Assembly: GCA_023435895.1 (NCBI GenBank) | Contig: JAEZLH010000027.1 | Location: forward strand, 372,001 to 436,000 | Direction of reading: 5' to 3' | Length of the DNA stretch: 64,000 nucleotides | Source: Bacillota bacterium | GTDB taxonomy: Bacteria; Bacillota; Clostridia; Lachnospirales; Lachnospiraceae | In this document: piece after piece, positions 44,765 to 53,522 of the stretch | Numbering within the stretch: position 1 is the stretch's first letter | Layout of the letters: each line of letters begins with the position of its first letter | Notes under the pieces: generated by a model | The model's database searches: none | What the model saw: only the letters and a program-made list of their open reading frames with translations | Told to the model about the DNA's origin: nothing | Made by a program: the position numbers and the translations under genes

Positions 44765-44785
44765 TTACATAATATTATTATGTAA
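44765..44785. repeat. Perfect 21-bp AT palindrome, copy 1
   Basis: TTACATAATA and TATTATGTAA flank a single central T. The reverse complement of this site occurs exactly at 53523-53543, again followed by ACC on the plus strand. It lies about 65 bases before the ABC exporter start. A dimeric regulator binding site is possible. Confidence 0.5.
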
Positions 44786-44848
44786 ACCGGAATGGGGACT
44801 TTCATAATTTTAGATAATTAACTGTATGGAAATGCAAAGGAGAACTCT

Positions 44849-46504
44849 TTGAAAAAGTACTTTTACGAAATTAAATTTTTCATTATTATGAGAATTATCT
44901 GTGATGGAATTATGACTGTAGCTGCAGCATCATTACCAGCTTTGCAAAAACAGTTATTTAATCTTTTTTCAGGTAAAATGATACAGGCATATTTATTGTT
45001 AATTATTATTACCTACATTATATGTTCACTCAGTATTGCCTTATTTAATTACTTATCCATGATATTTACATGGAAGGCTAGCTTGAGGTTTGAGCAGTCA
45101 TTGAAAAGGGATTTTTTAAAAGCCATACTTAATTATAGATATGAGGATTTTTCAAAAAAGGATGTTGGAGAATATCTATCAATTCAAGGAAATGACATTA
45201 CAGAACTGGATATGGATTACTTAACTCCTTTGATTGATATTATACAGTCAATTAATAAGATTATTATCTTCGGAATATTCCTTTTTGTTAATGTGGACTG
45301 GAGAATTTCTGCCATTATTCTTATCGGATCCATATTAACAATAGCAATACCGAAGATCACATCGACAACCTTGGGAAATAAGAAGAGCACCTATTTGAAT
45401 CAGCTTGGTCTCTATGTATCCAAGATCAAAGATATTTTAGACGGATTTAAAGTAATACAAAGCAGAACCAGACATAACATGAATCAAGAGCATGAAAAGG
45501 TGTTATTTCAAACGCAGAAAATGAGATATCAATATGGTAAGTTTAAGGCAATATCGATGAATTTAGAATATTTAAGTTTAAACTTAGTCAGTGCCTCCGC
45601 ATTCATACTTGCAGCAATTCTTTTACTAAATCATCAAATAACAATTGGCACGTGTGTGGCTACATTTGGATATATCAATAGTTTCATTGAACCGATCAAT
45701 AATTTAATGTATGATTTTAATTCCGTAAGCTCGTTAAAACCAATCAAGAATAAGGTATTAACCTTTTTAAATAATCCCACTAAAAATGAATCAAGAAAGA
45801 AGTTAATTAGTGTAAAAAAGTTTCAGCATAAGATTATTTTTGAAAATATATGCATAAATTATGATAATTTCACTTTATCAAATATTAACTGCGTGTTCGA
45901 AAAAGGGAAAAAGTATGCTCTTATTGGTCACAATGGATCGGGTAAATCCACTATGATAAATGTGCTTATGACCTATATTACTCCAATAAGTGGTTCCATC
46001 AAAATTGACCATATGAATATTAATGAGTTAGATACATCTTACATAATGTATTGCCTTAATCAGAAAGAACATATATTTGCAGATAATTTTATGAATAATG
46101 CGACTGTATTTTCTTCTTATGAGGAAGCTGATATACATAGAATATGCAATGATTTGGGGATAAACATAATTGATGTTATAAAATCAAAAGAAAATTCTCA
46201 GCAATTAAGTGGGGGAGAGAAACAAATCCTTGGGATTATCAGAATGCTTGCAGCAAATGCAGATATCTTACTCATGGATGAACCTTTCGCGGCAATAGAT
46301 AGTAATACTACAGATTTATTAGAAAGCAGACTGTTAAGTATGCAGGATAAAACGATTATTATGGTAACTCATAAATTATCAAAAGATTTAAATAAATTTG
46401 ATGAAATTTTGCTTATGGACAATGGACAGATTGTTCAACGAGGAACCTATGAAAAAGTTTCAAGTACTGTGGAGTATCAGAAATTAAAGGAAATCCAGAA
46501 TTAG
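44849..46504 (+). CDS. ABC exporter (fused permease and ATPase)
   Basis: This 551-residue half-transporter has six membrane segments (about 1-300) joined to an ATPase domain (about 330-551). Walker A GHNGSGKSTM, signature LSGGEKQ, Walker B ILLMDEP and H-loop VTHKL are all present, so it should be active as a homodimer. It belongs to the drug, peptide or lipid exporter group. The start is TTG with AAAGGAGA upstream. No precursor peptide or partner half was found beside it; the strong AT palindrome lies upstream. Confidence 0.9.
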   Translation: MKKYFYEIKFFIIMRIICDGIMTVAAASLPALQKQLFNLFSGKMIQAYLLLIIITYIICSLSIALFNYLSMIFTWKASLRFEQSLKRDFLKAILNYRYEDFSKKDVGEYLSIQGNDITELDMDYLTPLIDIIQSINKIIIFGIFLFVNVDWRISAIILIGSILTIAIPKITSTTLGNKKSTYLNQLGLYVSKIKDILDGFKVIQSRTRHNMNQEHEKVLFQTQKMRYQYGKFKAISMNLEYLSLNLVSASAFILAAILLLNHQITIGTCVATFGYINSFIEPINNLMYDFNSVSSLKPIKNKVLTFLNNPTKNESRKKLISVKKFQHKIIFENICINYDNFTLSNINCVFEKGKKYALIGHNGSGKSTMINVLMTYITPISGSIKIDHMNINELDTSYIMYCLNQKEHIFADNFMNNATVFSSYEEADIHRICNDLGINIIDVIKSKENSQQLSGGEKQILGIIRMLAANADILLMDEPFAAIDSNTTDLLESRLLSMQDKTIIMVTHKLSKDLNKFDEILLMDNGQIVQRGTYEKVSSTVEYQKLKEIQN

Positions 46505-46615
46505 CATACTTAAGAAAATTAGGAAAAGAATGAGTATAAAACTATATGATTATAAAAAATATGAGAAAATCATATAAATAATTTATAAACTCACAGAGAT
46601 AATTCCATAGTTCGG

Positions 46616-46644
46616 TTGACATAAAAATTGTCCTATGATAATAT
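46616..46644 (+). promoter_or_regulatory. Vegetative (SigA-type) promoter of the rnf operon
   Basis: TTGACA (46616-46621) and TAATAT (46639-46644) are separated by exactly 17 bases. The -35 element is a perfect consensus. It lies about 150 bases before rnfD and is followed by a terminator-like hairpin in the leader. Confidence 0.8.
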
Positions 46645-46690
46645 TTGCATCAGTGAATTGAATAAGATTTTATTTCGGTTGAAACAGGTA

Positions 46691-46753
46691 ACTGTATTCA
46701 AGTCTTTCGAATACTCAGGGGGGTGTATTCGAAGACATGGATACAGTTTTTTT
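46691..46753 (+). promoter_or_regulatory. Terminator-like attenuator in the rnf leader
   Basis: ACTGTAT...AGTCTTTCGAATAC (46691-46714) pairs with GTATTCGAAGAC...ATACAGT (46725-46747), forming a stem of about 22 base pairs with one interruption, then seven T residues. It lies between the promoter and rnfD, so transcription would end before the operon unless the hairpin is prevented. The sensor region between 46645 and 46690 matches no riboswitch I know. Confidence 0.75.
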
Positions 46754-46797
46754 GATATTTTTTTCACATAAAATATATTTATTCAAAAAAGAAGGGA

Positions 46798-47694
46798 ATG
46801 AAGAAGTTGTCAAAAGATTTAACATTTATGAAAACAGAAGTTGTAACAAAAAACACAAACAGAAAAATGATTGATGTAGTGATTGCTGCGTTGCCAGCAG
46901 TAATAGCCGGTATTTATTTTTATAGGCTGGATGCCATAAGAATAATTGTAGCCTCCGTAATTACATCAATTGTATGTGAGGTTCTATGGAATTATGGAAG
47001 AGAGAAGAAGGTTCGATTTAAGGATTTTAGTTCGATTGTTACCGGATTATTATTTGCGATGATTTTACCAAGTCATCTTCCTGTATGGATTGTAATAATT
47101 GGAATTGCTTTCGCCAATGTGTTCGTTAAAAGTTTCTTTGGAGGACTTGGGGGTAACTTTATGAATCCCGCCGCTGCGGCAAAAGTTTTCCTAATTACAT
47201 CCTGGGTGGCAGTGATGGCAAAGCCATCCACAGAAGTTGCAGTACAGCCATCCACACTAATTGAAAAGTTCATAGGAGCATCCGGTGTCAATATTGGAGA
47301 AACCTCCGTATTAGCTCTTTTAATCGGCTTCCTCTATTTGTTAATCAGAGGAATTATCAGTTATCGAAGTACCTTGAGCTATTTGGTATTCTTTGCTCTA
47401 TTTAGCTGGGTGTTCTCCAGAGAAGGATTTTTCTTAGGAGATTATAGTGCTGTGATGAACGGTGCTGTAATATTGTCAGCTGTATTTATGGCGAATGATT
47501 ATGTAACAACACCAAAGGAGAAGCTTGGACAATTGATTTTTGGAGGAGTTAGCGCATTACTGGCAAGTATCATTATGGTTTATGGCTATAATCCGGATGG
47601 TCCTTACTATGCGATTATATTAGTTAATCTATTAACACCGGTAATCAATTATTTTACTGCAAGAATTCCTACTAAGGAGGTCGCAAAAATATGA
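46798..47694 (+). CDS. rnfD: Rnf electron-transport complex subunit D
   Basis: This 298-residue membrane subunit of the Rnf (ferredoxin:NAD+ oxidoreductase) complex has many membrane segments, FGGLGGNFMNPAAAAKVFL, GETSVLALLIGFLYLL and NDYVTTP blocks. The segment that normally carries the covalent FMN attachment Thr (an (S/T)GAT motif before GETS) is missing or replaced by a short PSTLIEKFIGASG stretch. It is slightly shorter than usual. rnfC, which normally precedes it, is absent. GAAGGGA is immediately before ATG 46798, so TTG 46807 may be the true start. Confidence 0.88.
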   Translation: MKKLSKDLTFMKTEVVTKNTNRKMIDVVIAALPAVIAGIYFYRLDAIRIIVASVITSIVCEVLWNYGREKKVRFKDFSSIVTGLLFAMILPSHLPVWIVIIGIAFANVFVKSFFGGLGGNFMNPAAAAKVFLITSWVAVMAKPSTEVAVQPSTLIEKFIGASGVNIGETSVLALLIGFLYLLIRGIISYRSTLSYLVFFALFSWVFSREGFFLGDYSAVMNGAVILSAVFMANDYVTTPKEKLGQLIFGGVSALLASIIMVYGYNPDGPYYAIILVNLLTPVINYFTARIPTKEVAKI

Positions 47695-48299
47695 AACAAA
47701 ATCTAAAGTTAGGACTTATTCTTGGTATCATCACAGCAGTTGCTGGTATGGTTTTAGGGTTTGCCAATAATGTCACAAAGGATGCCATTGCTGCGAATTC
47801 AAAGTTAAATAAAGACGATTTGGCATTCATTATGCCACTGGCTACATCTGTTGAGGAAACTGATATTGCTTTAGAGGGAAATGTCTTAGAGGTGCTACAA
47901 GCAAAGAATGAAACAGAAGATGTGGGATATTTATTTAAAGTAACTTCAAAGGGCTTTCATGGTGCGGTTGATATGATGATTGGTATATCCATGGAAGGAA
48001 AACTAACAGGACTTAAAATAGTATCACATTCCGAAACTCCAGGACTAGGAGCCAAAATAGGGGAAGAAAAGTTTACCTCAAGGTTTAGTAACATTCCCAT
48101 CAAGGACGGAATTACCATTATTAAAACATCACCTACAAGCGAAATTGAGGTTGAAGGAGTAACTGGTGCTACAATATCGTCAAAGGCGGTAGGATCTGCC
48201 GTGAATGAAGCAATTAATTACTTCCGAGTTAATATTCAAGGTGAGGAACCCATAGTAGAGGAAGAAACAGATGGTACTTCGGGTGCAACAGAATGGTAG
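47691..48299 (+). CDS. rnfG: Rnf electron-transport complex subunit G
   Basis: This 202-residue FMN-binding subunit has one N-terminal membrane anchor (about 7-27) and an exported domain. EVEGVTGATISSKAVGSAV carries the Thr to which FMN is covalently bound, so flavinylation looks intact here in contrast to RnfD. HSETPGLGAKI is also conserved. The start overlaps the rnfD stop by ATGA. A short acidic tail follows the FMN domain. It relays electrons within the membrane complex. Confidence 0.93.
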   Translation: MKQNLKLGLILGIITAVAGMVLGFANNVTKDAIAANSKLNKDDLAFIMPLATSVEETDIALEGNVLEVLQAKNETEDVGYLFKVTSKGFHGAVDMMIGISMEGKLTGLKIVSHSETPGLGAKIGEEKFTSRFSNIPIKDGITIIKTSPTSEIEVEGVTGATISSKAVGSAVNEAINYFRVNIQGEEPIVEEETDGTSGATEW

Positions 48300-48312
48300 G
48301 AGGAGTATAGAA

Positions 48313-48987
48313 ATGAACAAGTTATTGGAACGATTAAAAAATGGTGTAATTACAGAAAATGCTGTGTTTGTACAGGTTTTGGCTATGTGCCCGGTATTAG
48401 CGGTTACTACTTCTGCTAAAAATGCAATCGGAATGGGTGTTGCTACAACGATTGTATTAGTTTTTTCAAATTTGCTGATTTCAGCGTTACGAAATTTCAT
48501 ACCGGATAAGATTAGAATACCGGCCTATATCGTAATCATAGCATCTTTTGTAACCGTTATTGAAATGCTGATTCAAGGGTATGTACCCGCATTATATAAA
48601 TCCTTAGGAATTTTTATTCCTTTGATTGTTGTTAATTGTGTTGTTTTAGGCAGAGCAGAGGCATATGCCTCCAAAAATTCTGTTGTACCCTCGATTTTTG
48701 ACGGACTAGGAATGGGACTTGGATTTGTTTTTGCATTAACGATAGTAGGTTCTGTCAGAGAGATAATTGGAGCAGGCTCTATTTTTGATATCGTTATCAT
48801 GCCAGAAAGCTATAAGCCGGCATCCATTATGATTCTGGCTCCAGGTGCCTTTATTACCTTAGGTTTTATTATGATGATTATTAATTATATCAACATTAAG
48901 AAAGCTGAGAAAAATGGCACTACACCAAAGGTTCTGGAGCATAACTGTGGAAACTGTTCAGGCTGTGGAACGGGATGCAACACGTAA
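48313..48987 (+). CDS. rnfE: Rnf electron-transport complex subunit E
   Basis: This 224-residue membrane subunit is homologous to RnfA and has six membrane segments. NAVFVQVLAMCPVLAVTTSAKNA and LFIPLIVVNCVVLGRAEAYA carry the two Cys that bind the shared membrane 2Fe-2S cluster with RnfA. The C-terminus has an added CGNCSGCGTGC tail, as in several clostridial RnfE proteins. ATG 48313 has GGAGGAG upstream; the frame opens earlier at 48271 without a site. Confidence 0.92.
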   Translation: MNKLLERLKNGVITENAVFVQVLAMCPVLAVTTSAKNAIGMGVATTIVLVFSNLLISALRNFIPDKIRIPAYIVIIASFVTVIEMLIQGYVPALYKSLGIFIPLIVVNCVVLGRAEAYASKNSVVPSIFDGLGMGLGFVFALTIVGSVREIIGAGSIFDIVIMPESYKPASIMILAPGAFITLGFIMMIINYINIKKAEKNGTTPKVLEHNCGNCSGCGTGCNT

Positions 48988-49013
48988 ATTGGACGATGAG
49001 GAGTAAATGACAA

Positions 49014-49592
49014 ATGAATTTATTTTTGATTTTTATAAGTGCCATGTTTATAAACAACTTTGTTCTTTCTAGATTTTTGGGAATATGTTCGTTTTTAGGA
49101 GTGTCAAAAAAGAGAGATGCAGCACTTGGAATGGGATTTGCGGTAACCTTTGTTATGGTTATGGCATCGATTATGTCTTATTTGGTTTTTAATTTCATCT
49201 TAGCACCACTGGATCTGCAGTATCTTTCCACAATCGCATTTATTTTGGTAATTGCATCCTTGGTTCAATTGGTTGAAATGGTAATAAAGAAAATGAGCCC
49301 CGGGCTGTACAAAGCTCTTGGAATTTACCTGCCTCTTATCACTACGAACTGTGCGGTATTAGGTATGACCGTGTTAAATATGCAGGAGAATTATACGTTT
49401 CTTCAATCCGTTGTAAACGGTATCGGAGCCTCATTGGGCTATCTGATGGCAATTGTACTGATATCCTTTATTCGAGAAAAAACAGACAATAATGAAAATG
49501 TTCCCAGGGTTTTAAGGGGCTTACCAATTACCTTATTCACCGCAGCCTTAATGTCCATTGCATTTTTAGGCTTTCAGGGATTAATAAAGTAG
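49014..49592 (+). CDS. rnfA: Rnf electron-transport complex subunit A
   Basis: This 192-residue membrane subunit is homologous to RnfE with six membrane segments. The Cys in LGICSFLGVS and LITTNCAVLGMT contribute to the 2Fe-2S cluster at the RnfA/RnfE interface. FINNFVLSRFLGICSFLG and YLPLITTNCA are strong family signatures. GAGGAG lies upstream of the ATG. It is the fourth gene of the operon and sits 14 bases before rnfB. Confidence 0.93.
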   Translation: MNLFLIFISAMFINNFVLSRFLGICSFLGVSKKRDAALGMGFAVTFVMVMASIMSYLVFNFILAPLDLQYLSTIAFILVIASLVQLVEMVIKKMSPGLYKALGIYLPLITTNCAVLGMTVLNMQENYTFLQSVVNGIGASLGYLMAIVLISFIREKTDNNENVPRVLRGLPITLFTAALMSIAFLGFQGLIK

Positions 49593-49605
49593 GAGGGAGA
49601 GAAAC

Positions 49606-50391
49606 ATGAATATATTATTTGGCGTTTTGAGTTTGGGGATTTTGGGAGTTTTGTTTGGAATTGCCTTGGGTTATGCCTCCGATAAATTTGCAGTAGAACT
49701 AGACCCCAGAGTTCCTAAGGTAAGACAGGTTCTGCCCGGTGTGAATTGTGGCGGTTGCGGTTTACCGGGCTGTGATGCATTTGCTGAGGCAGTAGTAAAT
49801 GGTGAAATCCCACCCAATGGATGTCCGGTTGGCGGAGCTAAGGTTGCCAAAGAAATTGGAGAAATTCTTGTAGTTGAAGTGGAAGAGGGTGAGCGAAAGG
49901 TTGCCTTTGTAAACTGCAATGGGAATTGCTCCAATATTAAAACGAAGATTGATACGGCGAATTACAAAGATTGTGTTGAAGCACAGAAACATCATCACAA
50001 ACATTCTGAAGGGTGTACCTATGGTTGCGCTGGGCTAGGAACCTGTGTACAGGTATGTAAATATGGTGCATTAGATATCGTAGATGGGATCGCCAAAGTA
50101 AATGAAGAGAAATGTGTAACCTGTGGAGCATGTGTGAATGTATGTCCTATGGGATTAATTGAGCTGGTGCCGGTAAATAAAAGAGTAAGAGTCGTATGCA
50201 GTTCGAATGATTCAGGAAAGCATGTAAGAGTAAATTGTAGTGTGGGCTGTATTGGTTGTAAGATTTGTGAGAAGAATTGTCCTCATGATGCCATTCATGT
50301 AAATGATTCTTTAGCTAAAATTGATTATGATAAATGTACAAACTGCGGAATATGTGCAGAGAAATGTCCTACTAAGGCGATAGCAGTATAA
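49606..50391 (+). CDS. rnfB: Rnf electron-transport complex subunit B
   Basis: This 261-residue iron-sulfur subunit takes electrons from ferredoxin. It has an N-terminal membrane helix (about 4-24), the first cluster-binding region CGGCGLPGCDAFAEAV...NGCPVGG, a His-rich middle (KHHHKHSEGC) and then several 4Fe-4S motifs such as CVTCGACVNVCPMG, CIGCKICEKNCPHD and CTNCGICAEKCPT. It is the usual last gene of clostridial rnf operons. GGAGGGAGAG precedes the ATG, and a terminator follows. Confidence 0.94.
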   Translation: MNILFGVLSLGILGVLFGIALGYASDKFAVELDPRVPKVRQVLPGVNCGGCGLPGCDAFAEAVVNGEIPPNGCPVGGAKVAKEIGEILVVEVEEGERKVAFVNCNGNCSNIKTKIDTANYKDCVEAQKHHHKHSEGCTYGCAGLGTCVQVCKYGALDIVDGIAKVNEEKCVTCGACVNVCPMGLIELVPVNKRVRVVCSSNDSGKHVRVNCSVGCIGCKICEKNCPHDAIHVNDSLAKIDYDKCTNCGICAEKCPTKAIAV

Positions 50392-50455
50392 AAATATGAT
50401 AAAAGTGTTAAAAGGTCTTTCAATAGAGTTTATTGGCAATATTCATAAAACAAAA

Positions 50456-50498
50456 GATGTGGTAAAAGAGTGGGAACTAACTCTTTGCCACATTTTTT
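50456..50498 (+). terminator. Intrinsic terminator of the rnf operon
   Basis: GATGTGGTAAAAGAGT (50456-50471) pairs with ACTCTTTGCCACAT (about 50479-50493) allowing G-T pairs and one interruption, then a T run to 50498. Confidence 0.88.
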
Positions 50499-50581
50499 GT
50501 TTTATATGGAAATAGATGGAGTGTTCAGAGGATATATGATAAAATAAGGTTATTCTATAAATCCCTAAGGAGGATAATATT

Positions 50582-50959
50582 ATGATTAGTGGTATTGTAC
50601 TTGGAAATATTATGGTGGATTGTGCTGATGAGCACGCTTTGTGTGACTTTTATCACAAGCTTCTCGGATGGGAAAAGGGAACGAAATATGGTCTTCCTTC
50701 TGTAAGTAAGGATGGAATTGTTTTCTTATTCATAGGGGAGCCCGGCTATGTTCCACCGGTTTGGCCGGAAGAAGAAGGAAAACAGCAAAAGCAGATGCAT
50801 TTTGATTTTCAAGTACCGGACATTCATGCTGCAGCGGAATATGCAATAACACTTGGAGCAGTGAATACACCCTTACAATTTGGAGGAGAAGAATGGATTA
50901 CGTTGCTTGATCCTGCAGGACATCCCTTCTGTCTTTGTGCCGAGGGGAACGAGGAATAG
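50582..50959 (+). CDS. VOC-family (glyoxalase-like) protein
   Basis: This 125-residue protein has the two beta-alpha-beta modules of the vicinal oxygen chelate fold: VDCADEHALCDFYHKLLGWE at the N-terminus and LLDPAGHPFCLC at the C-terminus. MHFDFQVPDIHAAAEYA begins the second module. It resembles the Glyoxalase_6 type seen as single genes. Members include dioxygenases, isomerases and antibiotic-binding proteins; no substrate is evident. The start is ATG with AAGGAGG upstream. Confidence 0.85.
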   Translation: MISGIVLGNIMVDCADEHALCDFYHKLLGWEKGTKYGLPSVSKDGIVFLFIGEPGYVPPVWPEEEGKQQKQMHFDFQVPDIHAAAEYAITLGAVNTPLQFGGEEWITLLDPAGHPFCLCAEGNEE

Positions 50960-51080
50960 AGTCAGTAAGAGTAATTTCCAACATGTAGATTTTTGGAGGG
51001 TGCTATGGAACGGACAACCGTCATATGGAACAGCTGGCAATGAGACTATTTAACGGTATACAGTAGGAGGAATTCAATTC

Positions 51081-51500
51081 ATGAGTTTTGTAGTTACGGA
51101 TAAGATTAAGGAAGAGGATATGGAAATAATTCACCAGGGATTACTTGAGTACAATTTATCAAAGATCGAGGATAAAAATCCCAAGGATATTGGTATCTAT
51201 TATCAGTATGAATCAGGTGAAAAGCTTGGTGGTTTGATTGGTCATACCCACGGTAATTGGCTGTTTGTTAAGTATCTATGGGTTAGCGAGAAATTAAGGA
51301 GAGAAGGTATTGGAAGCCAGCTTCTTGAGCAGGCGGAATCAAGTGCCAAGGAACGTGGATGTAAATATGTATTTTTAGATACCTTTAGCTTTCAGGCTCC
51401 TCTTTTTTATAAAAAACATGGATATCAGGAAGTATTTGCATTAGAAGAGTATCCACTGACAGGGAAACGTTATTATTTTACGAAGTCGCTGGTAAGTTAA
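51081..51500 (+). CDS. GNAT-family acetyltransferase
   Basis: This 139-residue N-acetyltransferase has WVSEKLRREGIGSQLLEQAE as the acyl-CoA loop, then VFLDTFSFQAPLFYKKHGYQEVF, which fits the GNAT group of small drug or amino-compound acetyltransferases. GGAGGAAT lies upstream of the ATG. The gene stands alone; a short coding-like fragment just upstream (about 51003-51068) is too small to assign. Confidence 0.88.
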   Translation: MSFVVTDKIKEEDMEIIHQGLLEYNLSKIEDKNPKDIGIYYQYESGEKLGGLIGHTHGNWLFVKYLWVSEKLRREGIGSQLLEQAESSAKERGCKYVFLDTFSFQAPLFYKKHGYQEVFALEEYPLTGKRYYFTKSLVS

Positions 51501-51661
51501 TAATTTAGAAAATCGGCTATTTAATATCCCTTGAGAATACAGATTTCCTGTTTATTATAAGGGTTATTGTATAGGAAACCTTTCACAAATTTTCTATACT
51601 ACTTAGAATAGAGAATTTGGAATTACTTATCCCTGCTATTGAAAGAAAGGATGAATTTATT

Positions 51662-52234
51662 ATGAGTAAACCTCTCTCAGAACAAACATTGGAGGAATTA
51701 TGGCAGTTGTTTCCCATACGATTGGTTGAGCCACAAACTGATTGGGCAATTTGGTACATGGAGGAAGAAGCATTCTTAAAATCTATTCTACCTGACAAAA
51801 TTAATATTTGGCATGTGGGAAGTACGTCCATATCGGGAATATGGGCAAAACCCACAGTTGATATACTTATGGAAAGTGATATGTGTGAATTTGAACGGAC
51901 TAAAAATCTTCTTCTAGACAATGGGTATATTTGCATGTCACAGGGAAGTAACCGTTTGGATTTTAACAAAGGATATACTCCTGAGGGGTTTGCCGACCGG
52001 GTCTTTCATTTACACCTTAGGGAGTTTGGAGACAATGATGAATTGTATTTTCGAGATTATTTGAGGGAGCATGGGGAGATTGCGAAAGCGTATGAAGAAT
52101 TAAAGTTATCACTCTGGAAGCCATATGAGCATAACCGGGATGGTTATACAGATAGTAAAAGTACTTTTGTACATGAGTATACGAAGAAGGCAAAACTGAA
52201 ATATGCAAATAAGTATCGAATTGTAAATCAGTAA
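51662..52234 (+). CDS. GrpB/UPF0157-family nucleotidyltransferase-like protein
   Basis: This 190-residue protein has the family hallmark HVGSTSISGIWAKPTVDILM, with the GS and D.D-like residues of a nucleotidyltransferase fold, then HLHLREFGDNDELYFRDYLREH. GrpB-like proteins occur broadly as single genes; some are linked to CoA-kinase or lack known function. ATG 51662 follows AAAGGAT. A TTG 45 bases upstream is in the same frame but has no site. Confidence 0.86.
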   Translation: MSKPLSEQTLEELWQLFPIRLVEPQTDWAIWYMEEEAFLKSILPDKINIWHVGSTSISGIWAKPTVDILMESDMCEFERTKNLLLDNGYICMSQGSNRLDFNKGYTPEGFADRVFHLHLREFGDNDELYFRDYLREHGEIAKAYEELKLSLWKPYEHNRDGYTDSKSTFVHEYTKKAKLKYANKYRIVNQ

Positions 52235-52325
52235 ATCATTCCCTATTATATAGGGAGGCTTAAGTGAAATTAAGTTAACAATCTGGCAAAGACCATTTTG
52301 AATTAAATTATTTTGGAGGGACATT

Positions 52326-52805
52326 ATGATTGCACTTATTGTAGCATATGCCAGTAACCGTGTAATAGGAAATAAAGGGTACATCCCATGGAAGATCAAA
52401 GGGGAGCAAAAACGCTTTAAGGAATTGACCACAGGTAATGTTGTTGTAATGGGCAGGCGCTCCTTTGAAGAAATTGGTCATCCTTTACCGGGTCGTACAA
52501 ACATAATAGTTTCTAACACAGTGAATTACCAAAGCGAGAATTGTTATACAGTATCTTCGCTTCAGGAAGCTATTGTATCTGCACCGGACAGGGATATTTA
52601 TATTAGTGGTGGTGCAGGGCTATATAAACAAGCAATTAATCTCGTTGATAAAATGTTTATTACCGAGATTAATCAAGATGTAGAAGGAGATACATTCTTT
52701 CCGTATTTTGACAAGAATATGTTTGAGTGTGAATTGATAGAAACTTTTACGGGTGACATTCCATACTCCTATGTTACCTATACAAGAAAGGTAAAAATAA
52801 ATTGA
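52326..52805 (+). CDS. folA: Dihydrofolate reductase
   Basis: This 159-residue enzyme reduces dihydrofolate to tetrahydrofolate with NADPH. The N-terminal IALIVAYASNRVIGNKGYIPW, the NADPH-binding VVVMGRRSFEEIG and LPGRTNIIVS, and YISGGAGLYKQAI are all family signatures. A Glu takes the usual active-site acid position in IKGEQKRFKEL. It has standard length. The stop overlaps the next start (TGATG), so the downstream gene is coupled to it. Being apart from thyA, it might be an extra or drug-tolerant copy; this is inference. Confidence 0.92.
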   Translation: MIALIVAYASNRVIGNKGYIPWKIKGEQKRFKELTTGNVVVMGRRSFEEIGHPLPGRTNIIVSNTVNYQSENCYTVSSLQEAIVSAPDRDIYISGGAGLYKQAINLVDKMFITEINQDVEGDTFFPYFDKNMFECELIETFTGDIPYSYVTYTRKVKIN

Positions 52806-53461
52806 TGGAACAGAAAAGTATGGATGAGGATACAATCATAGGTTGTGCTGAAGAACCCACAGCAATTTTTATGCCAGAAAAATCTAATAATATATTGGAA
52901 AGATTAAATGCTTTTATAAATAAAAAACGTTATCGTAAGAATCGAAAGAAGATAGAAGCAGCGATAAAAGTAGATCCTCATACTTTATCCGAAGTAGTAC
53001 ATTACATGATTGCAAAGTATGGAGCTGTTGAATTAAAATCGTCTTCCAGGGGATTTAATCAGATGAAACAAAGTATGAAAGCAGCCTTAATTCAGAAGCT
53101 TCGCCCAGATTTAATTGGAGTACCCTTAGAACCGTGTTCACCTGAGCTTCAAGAGGATAATGAGAGAAGAGAAGAATGGATTATGAAGGCTGGGGATTAT
53201 CATCAGAGGGCGATGGATGTACCAGATGAAGCATTTCCCACAGATTATCATTTATATGAGATAAAACTTGAAGATATTGGGGGGTTACGGATTGAGATTG
53301 ACTTATTACATGATATGCTTCTTTACACATACAGTGGATATGGGGAAAGATATGATGAAATAGTGAAGGATATCTTTTTGTATTATGGGGTTCGAGAAAA
53401 AGATAGGATAGAGAAAAATGAGCGCTATCAATTACTATTATGTGCGTTATGTAAAAAATGA
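52805..53461 (+). CDS. Uncharacterised 218-residue protein coupled to folA
   Basis: This soluble, charged protein starts at an ATG that overlaps the folA stop. It has a Lys/Arg-rich helical segment (NKKRYRKNRKKIEAAIK), a HMI-type helix (EVVHYMIAKYGAVELKS) and a C-terminal acidic region (LRIEIDLLHDMLLYTYSGYGERYDEI). There is no signal peptide or membrane segment. I do not recognise the family, and no nucleotide-binding motif is seen. Translational coupling does not by itself imply a folate role. Confidence 0.65.
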   Translation: MEQKSMDEDTIIGCAEEPTAIFMPEKSNNILERLNAFINKKRYRKNRKKIEAAIKVDPHTLSEVVHYMIAKYGAVELKSSSRGFNQMKQSMKAALIQKLRPDLIGVPLEPCSPELQEDNERREEWIMKAGDYHQRAMDVPDEAFPTDYHLYEIKLEDIGGLRIEIDLLHDMLLYTYSGYGERYDEIVKDIFLYYGVREKDRIEKNERYQLLLCALCKK

Positions 53462-53522
53462 AGATTTAGGCTAACATTAGTAAAATAAATATTTCATCGT
53501 AGTAATTCATAAAATGTATTTA

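Noticed and set aside
51003..51068. Short coding-like fragment before a GNAT gene
   Set aside because: About 20 codons with a GGAGGG upstream can be read in two frames; it is too short to assign and may be the stump of a lost gene.
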